DNA of 57,833 nt, taken from positions 1 to 57,833 of the forward strand of contig CAOKMT010000013.1 of NCBI GenBank assembly GCA_948469885.1. Reading direction: 5' to 3'. Shown here one piece after another: positions 26,622 to 35,137 of this stretch. The notes under the pieces are model-generated. The model worked only from the letters and a program-made list of their open reading frames with translations. It was not told where the DNA came from and searched no databases. Position numbers and translations under genes: made by a program. Source of the DNA: an uncultured Sporosarcina sp. (GTDB lineage Bacteria; Bacillota; Bacilli; Bacillales_A; Planococcaceae). Each line of letters opens with the position of its first letter. The first letter of the stretch is position 1.

Positions 26622-28355
26622 ATGAAACGTAGATCATTAAGCACACGAATGGCTATCATCCTGATTTCAATCATGCTTTCCATATTCATAGCAGTATCTG
26701 GTATCTTTGTTTTCAGTTCCTATAAAACGATACAAGATACAGTCGGGGTACAAGCAAAAACTTCTGTCAACTATCAAGCCAGTCAAATTGATGGAGACAA
26801 ATATAAACAATTCCTAGAAGAACGAGTAGAAAGTGATACATATTGGGAATTACGCAATCAACTTATCAGTATGTTTGAGAGCACTGGCGTTTACATCTAC
26901 ACATTAAACACAAATGCGGATTCCGTCGAAATCATGATTGATGGGTATCCAAAAGGAATGGAGGGTGAAGCCACGATCGGGCAAGAAACATCTGGCGTAT
27001 CCATAGAAGATATAAGGCCTGCCCTTGATGGTGATTCCATACATTCAAAAATGATTAACGATCCAAATCACGGAAGATACTTATCAGCTTTTTCTCCCAT
27101 AAAGGATAGCAATGATAATGTCGTAGGCGTTCTTGCCATTGATGTTCCTGCTGAAGGTGTGGCGGAAATACAATATGATCTGTTGAAAAAAAGCCTTCCC
27201 ATCATCGGCGGTATCTTTTTACTTGTCATTTTTATTTGCACGGCGTTATTTTATATTTACACAAGGAAAGCGCTGGCACCTCTTGGCATCGTAAGCGAAG
27301 CTTTTGAGGACTTTGCGAAAGGACAATGGACTGTGGCTGCTGAAAAAGTAAACAGCATTACATTCCGTTCGGAAAATGAAATTTCTGACCTTACGCATTC
27401 ATTTATTGCTACCCATGAGCAACTAAGCACAATCATGAACAATATGGGTGCACAATCCAATAAAGTGTTACATTCATCCGATGAACTATTTAAAACAATT
27501 GAAAAAACGATGAAAGCAAATAATTCAATTCACACAAAAATGACCGAACTGGCGGAAGGAAGCGCCCTTTCTTTACAAAGTGGAGAAGAATCTGTACTTG
27601 CCATGGAAGAGATGGCGATGGGCATTCAACGAATTGCAGATTCCGGGAATACAATGGCCAACACCTCCAATGATGTCACTCGGTTTGTCGAAAAAGGCCA
27701 CACAGACGCCCTACAAGTCGTCGAAAAGATTATGGAAGTTCAACAAATGGTTCTGCAAACGGAGAATCGAGTCGAAGAACTTAACAATCAATCCATCCAA
27801 ATCCAAGACATTACAAACGTCATGACAAACATTGCAGAACAAACAAACCTACTTGCGTTGAATGCCGCTATCGAAGCCGCACGCGCAGGTGAATCAGGAA
27901 AGGGATTTGCTGTCGTAGCAGATGAAGTTAGACATTTGGCGGAACAATCCAAACAATCTGCCGAAGAAATACGCACACTCATCGAGCGGTTCAAGCAAAT
28001 TACAACAGGTCTTAAGGATGAAATGCTCGTCACTTCTTCAATCGTAACCGAAGGCACAGTAGCCGTACAAGGGATTGGAGAAATGCTGGAGGAAGTCGTA
28101 AAATCGGTTCGTTCCGTCAATGACGAAATTCAAGAAACATCGGCTGTCACAGAGGAGATGTCGGCAGGATCGGAAGAAATTCTTGCTTCTTTGGAACATA
28201 GTAAAGCATTTTCAAGCAGCGCCGCTACTCAAACGACAGAGGTCGTAAACTCCACCGAAGAACAAGTCAAAGTAATCGAATCACTGGAGACGATGAGTGT
28301 AGACCTGCAAAAAGTCTCCCACTCCTTAAACGAAATCATTGACCGTTTCGAATAA
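26622..28355 (+). CDS. Methyl-accepting chemotaxis protein, different sensor
   Basis: A 577-residue chemoreceptor unrelated in its sensor to the two Cache receptors. TM1 lies at about 12-34 ([20 protein letters not shown]), an extracellular domain of about 160 residues follows, and TM2 is near 200-222 ([20 protein letters not shown]). HAMP and the signalling hairpin ([36 protein letters not shown]) complete it. I choose ATG 26622 because AGAGG lies six bases upstream; the open frame begins earlier at a TTG without support. The ligand is unknown. Confidence 0.94.
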   Translation: MKRRSLSTRMAIILISIMLSIFIAVSGIFVFSSYKTIQDTVGVQAKTSVNYQASQIDGDKYKQFLEERVESDTYWELRNQLISMFESTGVYIYTLNTNADSVEIMIDGYPKGMEGEATIGQETSGVSIEDIRPALDGDSIHSKMINDPNHGRYLSAFSPIKDSNDNVVGVLAIDVPAEGVAEIQYDLLKKSLPIIGGIFLLVIFICTALFYIYTRKALAPLGIVSEAFEDFAKGQWTVAAEKVNSITFRSENEISDLTHSFIATHEQLSTIMNNMGAQSNKVLHSSDELFKTIEKTMKANNSIHTKMTELAEGSALSLQSGEESVLAMEEMAMGIQRIADSGNTMANTSNDVTRFVEKGHTDALQVVEKIMEVQQMVLQTENRVEELNNQSIQIQDITNVMTNIAEQTNLLALNAAIEAARAGESGKGFAVVADEVRHLAEQSKQSAEEIRTLIERFKQITTGLKDEMLVTSSIVTEGTVAVQGIGEMLEEVVKSVRSVNDEIQETSAVTEEMSAGSEEILASLEHSKAFSSSAATQTTEVVNSTEEQVKVIESLETMSVDLQKVSHSLNEIIDRFE

Positions 28356-28400
28356 GGATAATGGCTGACCTTACAAACTTACAAAATACACCCAACTAAA

Positions 28401-28445
28401 AAAACGCGCCATTTCATTCAGCTTTTGAACGAAATGGCGCGTTTT
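28401..28445 (+). terminator. Terminator after the third chemoreceptor of this group
   Basis: Perfect 15-bp stem AAAACGCGCCATTTC/GAAATGGCGCGTTTT with a T-containing tail. Its right arm runs into the degenerate last CRISPR repeat. Confidence 0.85.
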
Positions 28446-28820
28446 ATTCTGTCACTCATATAGAATGCGACTTACAGCAAGTGCCCCGGCCCAAGTACCT
28501 TTTAAGCCTTCCATCATACCGCCATTTCAATCCACGCATTCATAAAGAGTGCGACGGGCGTCGCTGTCTGTCGCTTCACTCTAGCAGTATTTCAATCCAC
28601 GCACTCATAAGGAGTGCGACGCGGTATCTGCTAAAGCCGCGGCGGGCGTTTCATAATATTTCAATCCACGCACTCATAAGAAGTGCGACTTTCTGGTTAA
28701 TATTCCTGGTGCTTTCATTACAAATTTCAATCTACGCACTCATGTAAAGTGCGACAATCGATCATTTACAGAGTGGAATGATTTTTATATTTCAATCCAC
28801 GCACTCATGTAGAGTGCGAC
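28440..28820 (-). CRISPR. Small type I-C-like CRISPR array, decayed, no cas genes nearby
   Basis: Five 32-base repeats at 28524-28555, 28589-28620, 28658-28689, 28724-28755 and 28789-28820, with spacers of 33, 37, 34 and 33 bases. A sixth, strongly degenerate copy ends at 28471 after a 52-base gap. Read on the minus strand the repeat begins GTCGCACTC and ends GTGGATTGAAAT, the pattern of type I-C repeats. The copy nearest 28820 looks intact and the copies change progressively toward the low-coordinate end, so the leader is on the high-coordinate side. No cas gene is present within this window, so the array is orphaned here. Confidence 0.93.
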
Positions 28821-29227
28821 TGCGAAAAGATACCAAAATACAAGAGTAAGCAAATAATATTTAATAACAATTTACTTTTTCAACTAGAATTACTCCTACA
28901 TTCTTCAATAAAGACCAATCTTTACTCCTCATAAATCATTTTTCCTGGTGCGAACCTCCCTAGTTTTTCATGTGCACTTCCGGTTCGCACCAAATTTAAT
29001 CAAATAACTTCTCACTTTATACATTATCGCTTTGTACTCTAATTCACAAATTATGTTACTTTCTATTACATAAGAAAATGCCAAGCTTGTCCCTGTTAAT
29101 GTAGGCGCGAAATTTACATAACTTGAAGCTTTCTTCCGTCCGTTCATTTCATACTGACACATACGTCCGCGAAAGATTTAGATAGAATAATTTTTCTAAA
29201 GCGTAAACACAACAAAACAGCAAATAT
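28821..29227 (-). other. AT-rich probable CRISPR leader region without a gene
   Basis: About 400 AT-rich bases with no credible gene. It holds a perfect 11-bp inverted repeat TGGTGCGAACC/GGTTCGCACCA (28946-28956 and 28982-28992) with a 25-base loop, about 125 bases upstream of the first repeat in the direction of transcription. Hairpins of this kind occur in type I-C leaders as far as I recall. The short open frame at 28968-29162 runs through the hairpin and is not called. Confidence 0.55.
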
Positions 29228-29467
29228 TTACTGAAGAATAGGATTGTACAATCTTTCCAATGCATTATATTCGTCAATCAACTTATTCAGTTCACCATTC
29301 ATCCGCTCAATCTCCATTGGTGAAAGCTCATGTTCTTTAGCGTATTCTGCGATTTTTCTCATTTCATGCAACTTCACATCCATCTCATCTAACAGCCGAG
29401 CTTGTTCCCTTGTCCATTCCAGCTGTTCAACAAGAATCCTCTTTTCCGTTTGTTCATCACGCTCCAT
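29228..29467 (-). CDS. Small coiled-coil protein, function unknown
   Basis: A 79-residue charged helical protein (MERDEQTEKRILVEQLEWTREQARLLDEMDVKLHEMRKIAEYA...). I start it at ATG 29467 because AAGGGGG lies about seven bases upstream. It has no signal peptide or membrane segment. A candidate sigma-D promoter lies 47 bases upstream and hag is the gene before it, so a motility link such as a small regulator or chaperone is possible but unproven. I recognise no named family. Confidence 0.7.
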   Translation of the reverse strand: MERDEQTEKRILVEQLEWTREQARLLDEMDVKLHEMRKIAEYAKEHELSPMEIERMNGELNKLIDEYNALERLYNPILQ

Positions 29468-29513
29468 CTTTTGGCCCCCTTGTCGGTTGCTACAATGCTT
29501 ATGCTTACTCTTT

Positions 29514-29540
29514 ATATCGGTTACAATTCGCAACATTCAA
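29514..29540 (-). promoter_or_regulatory. Candidate sigma-D promoter of the small coiled-coil gene
   Basis: Minus strand TTGA-N15-ACCGATAT: -10 matches 7 of 8 and the spacing is right, the -35 is weak. Confidence 0.55.
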
Positions 29541-29603
29541 ATGAGCATTATTACTGGTTTGACAATCAGTCAATTAGCCGCGATCCGAATACTATTTTAC
29601 TGT

Positions 29604-29638
29604 ATAAAAAAAACACGGTCGATTGCTCGGACCGTGTT
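29604..29638 (-). terminator. Terminator after hag
   Basis: Stem AACACGGTC/GACCGTGTT with a T-tract (TTTTTTAT) on the minus strand, 14 bases past the hag stop codon. Confidence 0.85.
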
Positions 29639-29651
29639 CTTGCTATTACTA

Positions 29652-30884
29652 TTAACGAAGAAGTTGTAGGACTCCTTGTGGTTGTTGGTTGGCTTGTGCA
29701 AGCATTGCTTGTGCTGCTTGAGTTAAGATGTTGTTCTTTGTGAACTCCATCATCTCTTTCGCCATATCAACATCTCTGATACGTGATTCCGCAGCTGTTA
29801 GGTTTTCAGAAGATGCACCTAAGTTGTTGATTGTATGCTCTAAACGGTTTTGAACAGCACCTAGTTTAGAACGCTCTGCTGAAACCGTATCAATCGCTGT
29901 TTGGAATTTAGTAATTGCTGCGTCGGCAGCTTCTTGTGTTGAAATATCGATACTTCCGAATGCTTGATCAGCTTCCAATTTGAGTGGTTCCACCTCTGGT
30001 TTAACTTGAAGGGTACTCTCACCTTCTTCCGCATTAAATGAAACGTCATCTAATGCATAGAAAGTGCCCTCGATTTCAACTGCTACAACCTTATCATCAT
30101 CATCGTCGTCTGTTAGTACTTTGCCTGTGAAAGTTTGTCCACCAATTTGAACTTGCCCGTCCGCCTCTTCAGAATAGTTTCCGCCAGACTGCTCAAATTC
30201 TACTGCCGAACCAGCTGCCTCAAACGAACCTTCTTTTGCGACTACTAAATCACCAATTGAATAGTATTCGCCATCCACTTCAACTGCTACAACTGAGTCA
30301 CCGTTCTTAAGAACATTTGTATCTGCAAATTCTTGATCTCCAACTTTAATAGTTGCAGTACCTGCTTCTAACTTCCCTTCAACACCCAATGCATTAGCGC
30401 CCATTGCATTAATATCAATTTTAAGGTTTTGATTTTCATTAGCACCAATATGGAATGTCGCTTTGAAATCACCATTAAGTAAGTTTTGTGTATTGAATTC
30501 TGTATTATCAGCAATACGAGTTAGTTCTTCTGCTAATTGGTTTGCTTCTTTTTGAAGTTCCGCTCGATCTGTATCTGTGTTCGTATCGTTTGAAGATTGA
30601 ACTGCTAGTTCACGCATACGCTGAAGAATATCGTGTGTTTCATTCAATGCACCTTCAGCAGTTTGAATAAGAGATATTCCGTCTTGAGCGTTTTTAGAAG
30701 CCATATCTAATCCACGGATTTGACCACGCATTTTCTCAGAGATTGCTAGTCCTGCCGCGTCGTCTCCTGCACGGTTAATTTGAAGTCCTGAAGATAATTT
30801 TTCTAAGTTTGCTGAAGCTGCGTTGTTGTTCGCACCTAGTTGACGGTGTGTGTTTAACGCCGCAATGTTGTGATTGATAATCAT
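29652..30884 (-). CDS. hag: Flagellin Hag
   Basis: The main filament subunit, 410 residues. D0/D1 blocks are intact at both ends: MIINHNIAALNTHRQLG and RAGDDAAGLAISEKMRGQIRG at the start, and AESRIRDVDMAKEMMEFTKNNIL...VLQLLR at the end. The middle (about 170-310) is extra and acidic. It contains two related units, the first around KVGDQEFADTNVLKNGDSVV and the second around QIGGQTFTGKVL, both ending in VVAVE(V/I)(D/E)G(E/T)(Y/F)Y; a run of six aspartates occurs in the second. These probably form D2/D3 surface domains. It is transcribed alone from a sigma-D promoter, and its leader carries a CsrA-type hairpin. AAGGAGG lies nine bases upstream of the ATG. Confidence 0.97.
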   Translation of the reverse strand: MIINHNIAALNTHRQLGANNNAASANLEKLSSGLQINRAGDDAAGLAISEKMRGQIRGLDMASKNAQDGISLIQTAEGALNETHDILQRMRELAVQSSNDTNTDTDRAELQKEANQLAEELTRIADNTEFNTQNLLNGDFKATFHIGANENQNLKIDINAMGANALGVEGKLEAGTATIKVGDQEFADTNVLKNGDSVVAVEVDGEYYSIGDLVVAKEGSFEAAGSAVEFEQSGGNYSEEADGQVQIGGQTFTGKVLTDDDDDDKVVAVEIEGTFYALDDVSFNAEEGESTLQVKPEVEPLKLEADQAFGSIDISTQEAADAAITKFQTAIDTVSAERSKLGAVQNRLEHTINNLGASSENLTAAESRIRDVDMAKEMMEFTKNNILTQAAQAMLAQANQQPQGVLQLLR

Positions 30885-30912
30885 AATTTGTTTCCTCCTT
30901 GAGTGTTTGTTC

Positions 30913-30932
30913 GGTTCACGTCCTTGTGAACC
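30913..30932 (-). promoter_or_regulatory. CsrA-binding hairpin in the hag leader
   Basis: On the mRNA, a perfect 7-bp stem GGTTCAC/GTGAACC presents the loop AAGGAC, with GGA exposed. The Shine-Dalgarno AAGGAGGA about 20 bases downstream gives a second GGA. This is the two-site layout known for CsrA repression of B. subtilis hag. Confidence 0.8.
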
Positions 30933-30991
30933 CGTTTTTTTGCTTGCAGGCTAAGCGCCGGCCGAACGCTTATGTGCCGCTTACAATACTA

Positions 30992-31018
30992 ATATCGGAC
31001 AAGTCATTCAGGAGTTTA
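30992..31018 (-). promoter_or_regulatory. Sigma-D promoter of hag
   Basis: Minus strand TAAA-N15-TCCGATAT: exact -35, 7 of 8 at the -10 and correct spacing, about 108 bases upstream of the hag start codon. Confidence 0.9.
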
Positions 31019-31171
31019 GTATTCTTTTAAAAGTTTTTAGTTTTTCTTTTAGGATTTGTGAAGGAAGTGTGGCGAGTCGTAATTGGATGGAGATTTTTTT
31101 GAGGATCTCTTCTTATTTGTGCTTTGAGAGCTGGGTGGAGTAAGTAGTGGGTACGTGTGCATTCCGATTTA

Positions 31172-31212
31172 GACGGGATGACCTGGCACGGAGATGAGAT
31201 GCCAGGCACCCT
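31172..31212. repeat. REP-like palindromic element after csrA
   Basis: Contains GGGATGACCTGGCAC and TGCCAGGCACCC, forming an imperfect hairpin. A related element with the same GGGATGACCTGGCAC string lies at 32083-32122. Both sit at the 3' ends of minus-strand genes and may act as terminators or RNA-stability elements. Confidence 0.6.
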
Positions 31213-31236
31213 TATAGAAAGCTGGATTCCTAATGT

Positions 31237-31458
31237 TCAGTTCTTCTTTAACAGCTTCGAAAACACATCAGCATCGAGCGTTGTTGCTTCTGTGTTTGAT
31301 TCTGAAATGGAAAGGACAAGTTCACCTCTCAAAATATCAACCGACTTAGGCGCCTCTATGCCTATGCGGACAGTGTCACCTTTCACTTCCAAGATGCGAA
31401 TCTCAATATCGTCACCGATTTTGATTGTTTCACCTGATTTACGAGAAAGTACGAGCAT
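31237..31458 (-). CDS. csrA: Carbon storage regulator CsrA
   Basis: A 73-residue CsrA. The first strand MLVLSRKSGETI and the RNA-contact segment DILRGELV with Arg44 are present. The C-terminal tail (EATTLDADVFSKLLKKN) matches the longer Bacillus form that binds FliW. It represses hag translation by covering the ribosome binding site; FliW relieves this when cytosolic flagellin is low. It follows fliW by three bases and lies just upstream of hag, with the target hairpin visible. Confidence 0.98.
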   Translation of the reverse strand: MLVLSRKSGETIKIGDDIEIRILEVKGDTVRIGIEAPKSVDILRGELVLSISESNTEATTLDADVFSKLLKKN

Positions 31459-31461
31459 CGT

Positions 31462-31911
31462 TTACGCCTTCCCTTCTGTTGCTGTGACTTGTTTGCCGAT
31501 CGGGTGGCGCATGGAAAAGGTGTTGTCGCTTAGAATCATTTGTTTCGCTTTTTTGTTTTTCGTTTGAAATATGAGCGGTGCTTGTAAGTTGATGGTCGAT
31601 GAGTCGAATGGGTCTTTTAATGAAAGGACGCTTAAGACGAAAATGTCTTCCGCTTGTTCGATTTCCAGCAAGTCGACTGTCGGCTCGTCGAGATTGAATG
31701 TGTAGTTGTCAATGAGTGTGTATGGATTGCCGACGATGAAAGCAACGTTGGATGTTGTTGTTGATTGGAGCACTTGGAAGACGTTGTTCCCTTCAATCGG
31801 CAGGAGTGCAAATTGTTTTTCGCCTTCGAATCCGGGCATTCCTTTTGGAAAGTGCCATTGTTGGTCGGGTTGGATTTTCAGTTCGCCGTGGAATTTGGTT
31901 TGGATGTTCAT
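31462..31911 (-). CDS. fliW: Flagellar assembly factor FliW
   Basis: A 149-residue FliW, the protein that binds either flagellin or CsrA and so couples flagellin secretion to synthesis. Family strings are LLPIEGNNVFQVLQS and the C-terminal PIGKQVTA. I start at ATG 31911 because AAAGGAG lies eight bases upstream; the in-frame GTG at 31920 is inside that site. In Bacillus fliW directly follows yviE. Here about 14.9 kb separates them, so fliW-csrA must have their own promoter; none is clear in the 31912-32128 gap. Confidence 0.97.
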   Translation of the reverse strand: MNIQTKFHGELKIQPDQQWHFPKGMPGFEGEKQFALLPIEGNNVFQVLQSTTTSNVAFIVGNPYTLIDNYTFNLDEPTVDLLEIEQAEDIFVLSVLSLKDPFDSSTINLQAPLIFQTKNKKAKQMILSDNTFSMRHPIGKQVTATEGKA

Positions 31912-32082
31912 GTAGGTCACTCCTTTTATGTTCTTTGTTGTTAGAATAGCATGGTTTTAGGCATAACAAAAGAACACCGTTTATTCGATTTGAATCGAGA
32001 GGTTAGATCATAGAGTGGGATTTTGAATGATGGGGATGGATAGGCAAGCCGGCTCATCGCCTGTCTGGAATGGAAATCAATA

Positions 32083-32122
32083 CGGGATGACCTGGCACCG
32101 ATACACGATGCCTTGCATCCCG
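32083..32122. repeat. REP-like palindromic element after a chemoreceptor gene
   Basis: A 40-base imperfect palindrome framed by CGGGATG and CATCCCG, carrying the same GGGATGACCTGGCAC string as 31172-31212. It lies six bases past the stop codon of the chemoreceptor at 32129-33418 and may end that transcript. Confidence 0.6.
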
Positions 32123-32128
32123 TGTTCG

Positions 32129-33418
32129 TTAAGACCTTACGAACTTATTAATAACCTCGTATAATTCCCTCGATTGTTCTTGCAGCTGTTCCGCCATTTC
32201 ATCTGCCTGTTCAATGGCATGCACTTGTTCTTCTGTGGAGGCGCGCACTTCTTGGGCGCCGGCTGATGTTTGTTCTGCGATGGCAGCCACTTCTTGGGAT
32301 TGGCGAGCAGTCGTTTCGATATTTTCAAGTTGATGTTCAACAAATTCGGTGATTTCCACGACGGATGCTGCCATGCCATTCACTTTTTCTGTCATTGTTT
32401 CGACGTTGGCGCTCGTTTCCGTCGCACGGTCCGCCTCGTTGGCGGCAATCTTCACTTGCTCTTCAATTTCTTCTACCACTTTTGAGACATCTGTCTGTAT
32501 CGTTGAGACGAGTTGCGCGATTCCTTGTACAGCCGTTGCACTTTCGTCAGCAAGGACACGCACTTCTTCAGCGACGACAGCAAATCCGGCGCCATGTTCC
32601 CCAGCTCTTGCGGCTTCAATCGAAGCATTCAGCGCGAGTAGATTTGTCTGTTTCGCGATATTGCCGACAAGCTGAACAATTTCCCCGATTTCATTCGCAT
32701 TGTGATCGAGTTGACGGATCGTTCCGAGTAACGCCTCGCTTTTATCTGACATTGCACGAATGCCTGACACGAGTGTTGTGAAAACTTCGATCGTCGTGCT
32801 AAGCTCGTCCAGCATTTCATTGGAGCGGTCTGAAGATTGTCCAGCTCTTTTATTCACTTCCACCGCAAGTAGACGAATATCTTCCACCGCCTCTGCCGTT
32901 TCTTGAATCGCGATTGCCGACTCCTGGGCTCCGGAGGAAATTTCCATAATCGTCGAAGCGACAACATCCGCTTGTTCAGTAGCCGAACGCGTACCAGCCG
33001 ATAACTTTTCTGTCGTCGTCGCTGTTTTTTCAAAGTTTGTTTCAATCTGCTCAACAATTTCCCTTAAATTATAAATCATTTGTTGAAATGCTTCTGCGAC
33101 TGAACGGATTTCATCTGACGAGCGGGGCAATTGAATGTCCACCCCAATATTCCCATCGGCAACTTCGATCGCCACTTCTTCAAGTTGCTGTAAAGGTTTC
33201 GTTAAAACTGTACTGAACAGTCCCGCTAGCACACCAGACCAAAAAATTCCCAAACCGAATGTGATGATCGTAAACCAGAAAGGCGCGATATCAGGAAAGA
33301 AATTTGGCTGGATGATATAAATAAAGAAAGCACTTGTCGTATAAGTGACCATCGCCAGCACTGTGACAAAAATAATCAATTTTTTCCGCAAACCACTTTT
33401 TCTTTTAATCTTCTGCAT
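32129..33418 (-). CDS. Methyl-accepting chemotaxis protein without a large external sensor
   Basis: A 429-residue receptor with two close membrane segments (about 13-35 and 45-68) and almost no extracellular domain, then HAMP and a signalling hairpin ([35 protein letters not shown]). Receptors of this type may sense membrane or cytoplasmic signals. It lacks the long Cache sensors of the other receptors in this window and its C-terminal end ([12 protein letters not shown]) also differs. It stands alone between fliW and the amine island. No sigma-D promoter is obvious upstream. Confidence 0.93.
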   Translation of the reverse strand: MQKIKRKSGLRKKLIIFVTVLAMVTYTTSAFFIYIIQPNFFPDIAPFWFTIITFGLGIFWSGVLAGLFSTVLTKPLQQLEEVAIEVADGNIGVDIQLPRSSDEIRSVAEAFQQMIYNLREIVEQIETNFEKTATTTEKLSAGTRSATEQADVVASTIMEISSGAQESAIAIQETAEAVEDIRLLAVEVNKRAGQSSDRSNEMLDELSTTIEVFTTLVSGIRAMSDKSEALLGTIRQLDHNANEIGEIVQLVGNIAKQTNLLALNASIEAARAGEHGAGFAVVAEEVRVLADESATAVQGIAQLVSTIQTDVSKVVEEIEEQVKIAANEADRATETSANVETMTEKVNGMAASVVEITEFVEHQLENIETTARQSQEVAAIAEQTSAGAQEVRASTEEQVHAIEQADEMAEQLQEQSRELYEVINKFVRS

Positions 33419-33574
33419 CCTGTCATCTCCCTGTTAAACTTCGGAACATTTCGTTGCTTCACGCTGCTTCGTTCCCCTACATTCATATTAGCGAGAAGCG
33501 TTACCTTTGTCACTCCATACTTTTCTTTAGTAGGGAATTTAGGCATATAAAGCCGTCTAGTCGTATTAGCGGGA

Positions 33575-33595
33575 CTATTATACTTGGTATAATAG
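33575..33595. promoter_or_regulatory. Perfect palindrome over a TATAAT-like sequence
   Basis: CTATTATAC-TTG-GTATAATAG, nine bases mirrored exactly. It contains TATAAT and lies 29 bases upstream of the small plus-strand gene at 33625, so it could be an operator over its -10 element. Confidence 0.5.
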
Positions 33596-33624
33596 ACAAG
33601 CTATATCATGGAAAGAAGTTTTGG

Positions 33625-33792
33625 ATGATGGGTAGTGATAGACAAGGTATATATAAACTCATCGAAAGATTGCCGGATTTTACTGCTGACATGGAAAGGT
33701 ATGTAAAGATAGTAATAATGCCTGATGAAATACTGACAAAAGTAGATTTAGAAGCAATTAAACGTATTGTCTTTGAATACAAAGAGAAATAA
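33625..33792 (+). CDS. Small hypothetical protein
   Basis: A 55-residue reading frame (MMGSDRQGIYKLIERLPDFTADMERYVKIVIMPDEILTKV...). GGAAAG precedes the ATG by about nine bases, a palindrome-covered TATAAT lies upstream, and two hairpins follow, so it looks like a real single-gene unit. The start IYKLIERLP resembles the N-terminal helix of small regulators or antitoxins in Bacilli, but I cannot name a family. There is no partner toxin next to it. Confidence 0.45.
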   Translation: MMGSDRQGIYKLIERLPDFTADMERYVKIVIMPDEILTKVDLEAIKRIVFEYKEK

Positions 33793-33826
33793 CCGTCAAC
33801 CTTGACCAGGGTCCTGACGGTTATTT
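33787..33826 (+). terminator. Terminator after the small gene; shares its arms with 46277-46314
   Basis: Perfect 12-bp stem AAATAACCGTCA/TGACGGTTATTT overlapping the stop codon of the small gene. Eleven bases of each arm are identical to the hairpin at 46277-46314. Confidence 0.75.
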
Positions 33827-33892
33827 CAACAGTTTGTTGCATTAGCCACTTGACTCGGGCTTGCCGCTCTTCTTGTGGCGTACAATTGGATT

Positions 33893-33922
33893 GACTGGGT
33901 GTTGTAACACCCAGTCTTTTTT
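33893..33922 (+). terminator. Second intrinsic terminator in the gap before ald
   Basis: Perfect stem GACTGGGTGTT/AACACCCAGTC with a tiny loop, followed by TTTTTTATT on the plus strand. It probably blocks plus-strand read-through into ald. Confidence 0.75.
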
Positions 33923-33982
33923 ATTATATGTCAATTATAAGGAACCATATGTTTGTGGATGCCAGATACCACGATACTTCTT

Positions 33983-35125
33983 TTATTCCGCCCGCTGCAA
34001 TTCAGGCAGACGCCTCATAAGTTCCTTCGCAGAAACATACTCATACCCCAAATCATCCGCGATCGCTTTATACGTAACATGCCCATCCAATGTATTCAGA
34101 CCTTTCGCGAGTGCTTCATTGTCCAGACAGGCTTGCTCATAACCTTTGTTGGCAATTTGCAGGGCGTATGGAACTGTGACATTTGTCAACGCCATCGTTG
34201 AAGTGTTCGGTACTGCACCTGGCATGTTAGCGACGGCGTAGTGAACAACGCCGTGCTTTTCATATATCGGCGCATCATGGGTTGTGATGCGGTCAGATGT
34301 CTCAAAAATGCCGCCTTGATCGATCGCGATGTCGACAAGGACAGCACCTGGCTTCATCGATTTGACCATTTCTTCGGAAACGAGTTTCGGCGCTTTGGCG
34401 CCTGGAATCAGTACAGCACCTATGACAAGATCGGAATCCTTTACCGACTCGGCAATGTTGAATTGATTCGAAGCAAGTGTTTGAACATCATTTCCAAACA
34501 GTTCTTCCAACTCGGCAAGCCGTGCCATATTCAAATCGATGACGGTCACTTGGGCTCCCATTCCGATCGCGATACGGGCAGCATTAGTCCCGGCCATCCC
34601 GCCGCCAATGACGGTCACTTTTCCGCGTGAAACGCCCGGGACGCCTCCGAGCAGGACACCTCTTCCTCCTTGGGTCTGCTCGAGGAACCTTGCGCCGATC
34701 TGTGTGGACATCCGCCCCGCCACTACACTCATTGGTGTCAACAATGGCAAACTGTTGTCACGAAGTTGGACGGTTTCATAAGCGATGGAGATCACTTTCT
34801 TCTTCACTAAAGCCGCCGCCAATTCCGGTTCCGCCGCCAAATGTAAATAAGTGAAAAGTATAAGTCCTTCGTGGAAATGGTCGTACTCTTCTTTGATCGG
34901 CTCCTTCACTTTCATCACCATATCAACTTGCCAAACATCTTTCACATTGTCTGTCACAGTCGCCCCGGCACGAGAGTAATCAAGATCTGAAAAACCTGAT
35001 TTCAACCCAGCTTCTGTTTCGATGATCACTTCATGACCTGCTGCTGTTAACGTGACAACCCCGCTTGGCGTCATCGCCACACGATTTTCATTGTTTTTGA
35101 TCTCTTTAGGAATACCGATTCTCAT
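33983..35125 (-). CDS. ald: Alanine dehydrogenase
   Basis: NAD-dependent oxidation of L-alanine to pyruvate and ammonia. The 380-residue length and the family strings [43 protein letters not shown] and the NAD-binding [20 protein letters not shown] are all present. The C-terminal [22 protein letters not shown] is also typical. It is the last gene of the amine island, 12 bases after the M20 peptidase gene. It could recycle alanine formed by the class III aminotransferase of the same island, returning pyruvate as amino acceptor. Confidence 0.97.
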   Translation of the reverse strand: MRIGIPKEIKNNENRVAMTPSGVVTLTAAGHEVIIETEAGLKSGFSDLDYSRAGATVTDNVKDVWQVDMVMKVKEPIKEEYDHFHEGLILFTYLHLAAEPELAAALVKKKVISIAYETVQLRDNSLPLLTPMSVVAGRMSTQIGARFLEQTQGGRGVLLGGVPGVSRGKVTVIGGGMAGTNAARIAIGMGAQVTVIDLNMARLAELEELFGNDVQTLASNQFNIAESVKDSDLVIGAVLIPGAKAPKLVSEEMVKSMKPGAVLVDIAIDQGGIFETSDRITTHDAPIYEKHGVVHYAVANMPGAVPNTSTMALTNVTVPYALQIANKGYEQACLDNEALAKGLNTLDGHVTYKAIADDLGYEYVSAKELMRRLPELQRAE

Positions 35126-35137
35126 ACTTCATTCCCC

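Noticed and set aside
28481-28747. 88-residue plus-strand frame with repeated FNPR/SIHALIRSAT-like units
   Set aside because: The repeating peptide is just the CRISPR repeat read in one frame.
28968-29162. 64-residue minus-strand frame upstream of the CRISPR array
   Set aside because: It runs through the leader hairpin, has no ribosome binding site and no recognisable family; it also does not resemble Cas2.
33861-34142. 93-residue plus-strand frame opposite the end of ald
   Set aside because: It crosses a terminator and reads the antisense of ald; no ribosome binding site.
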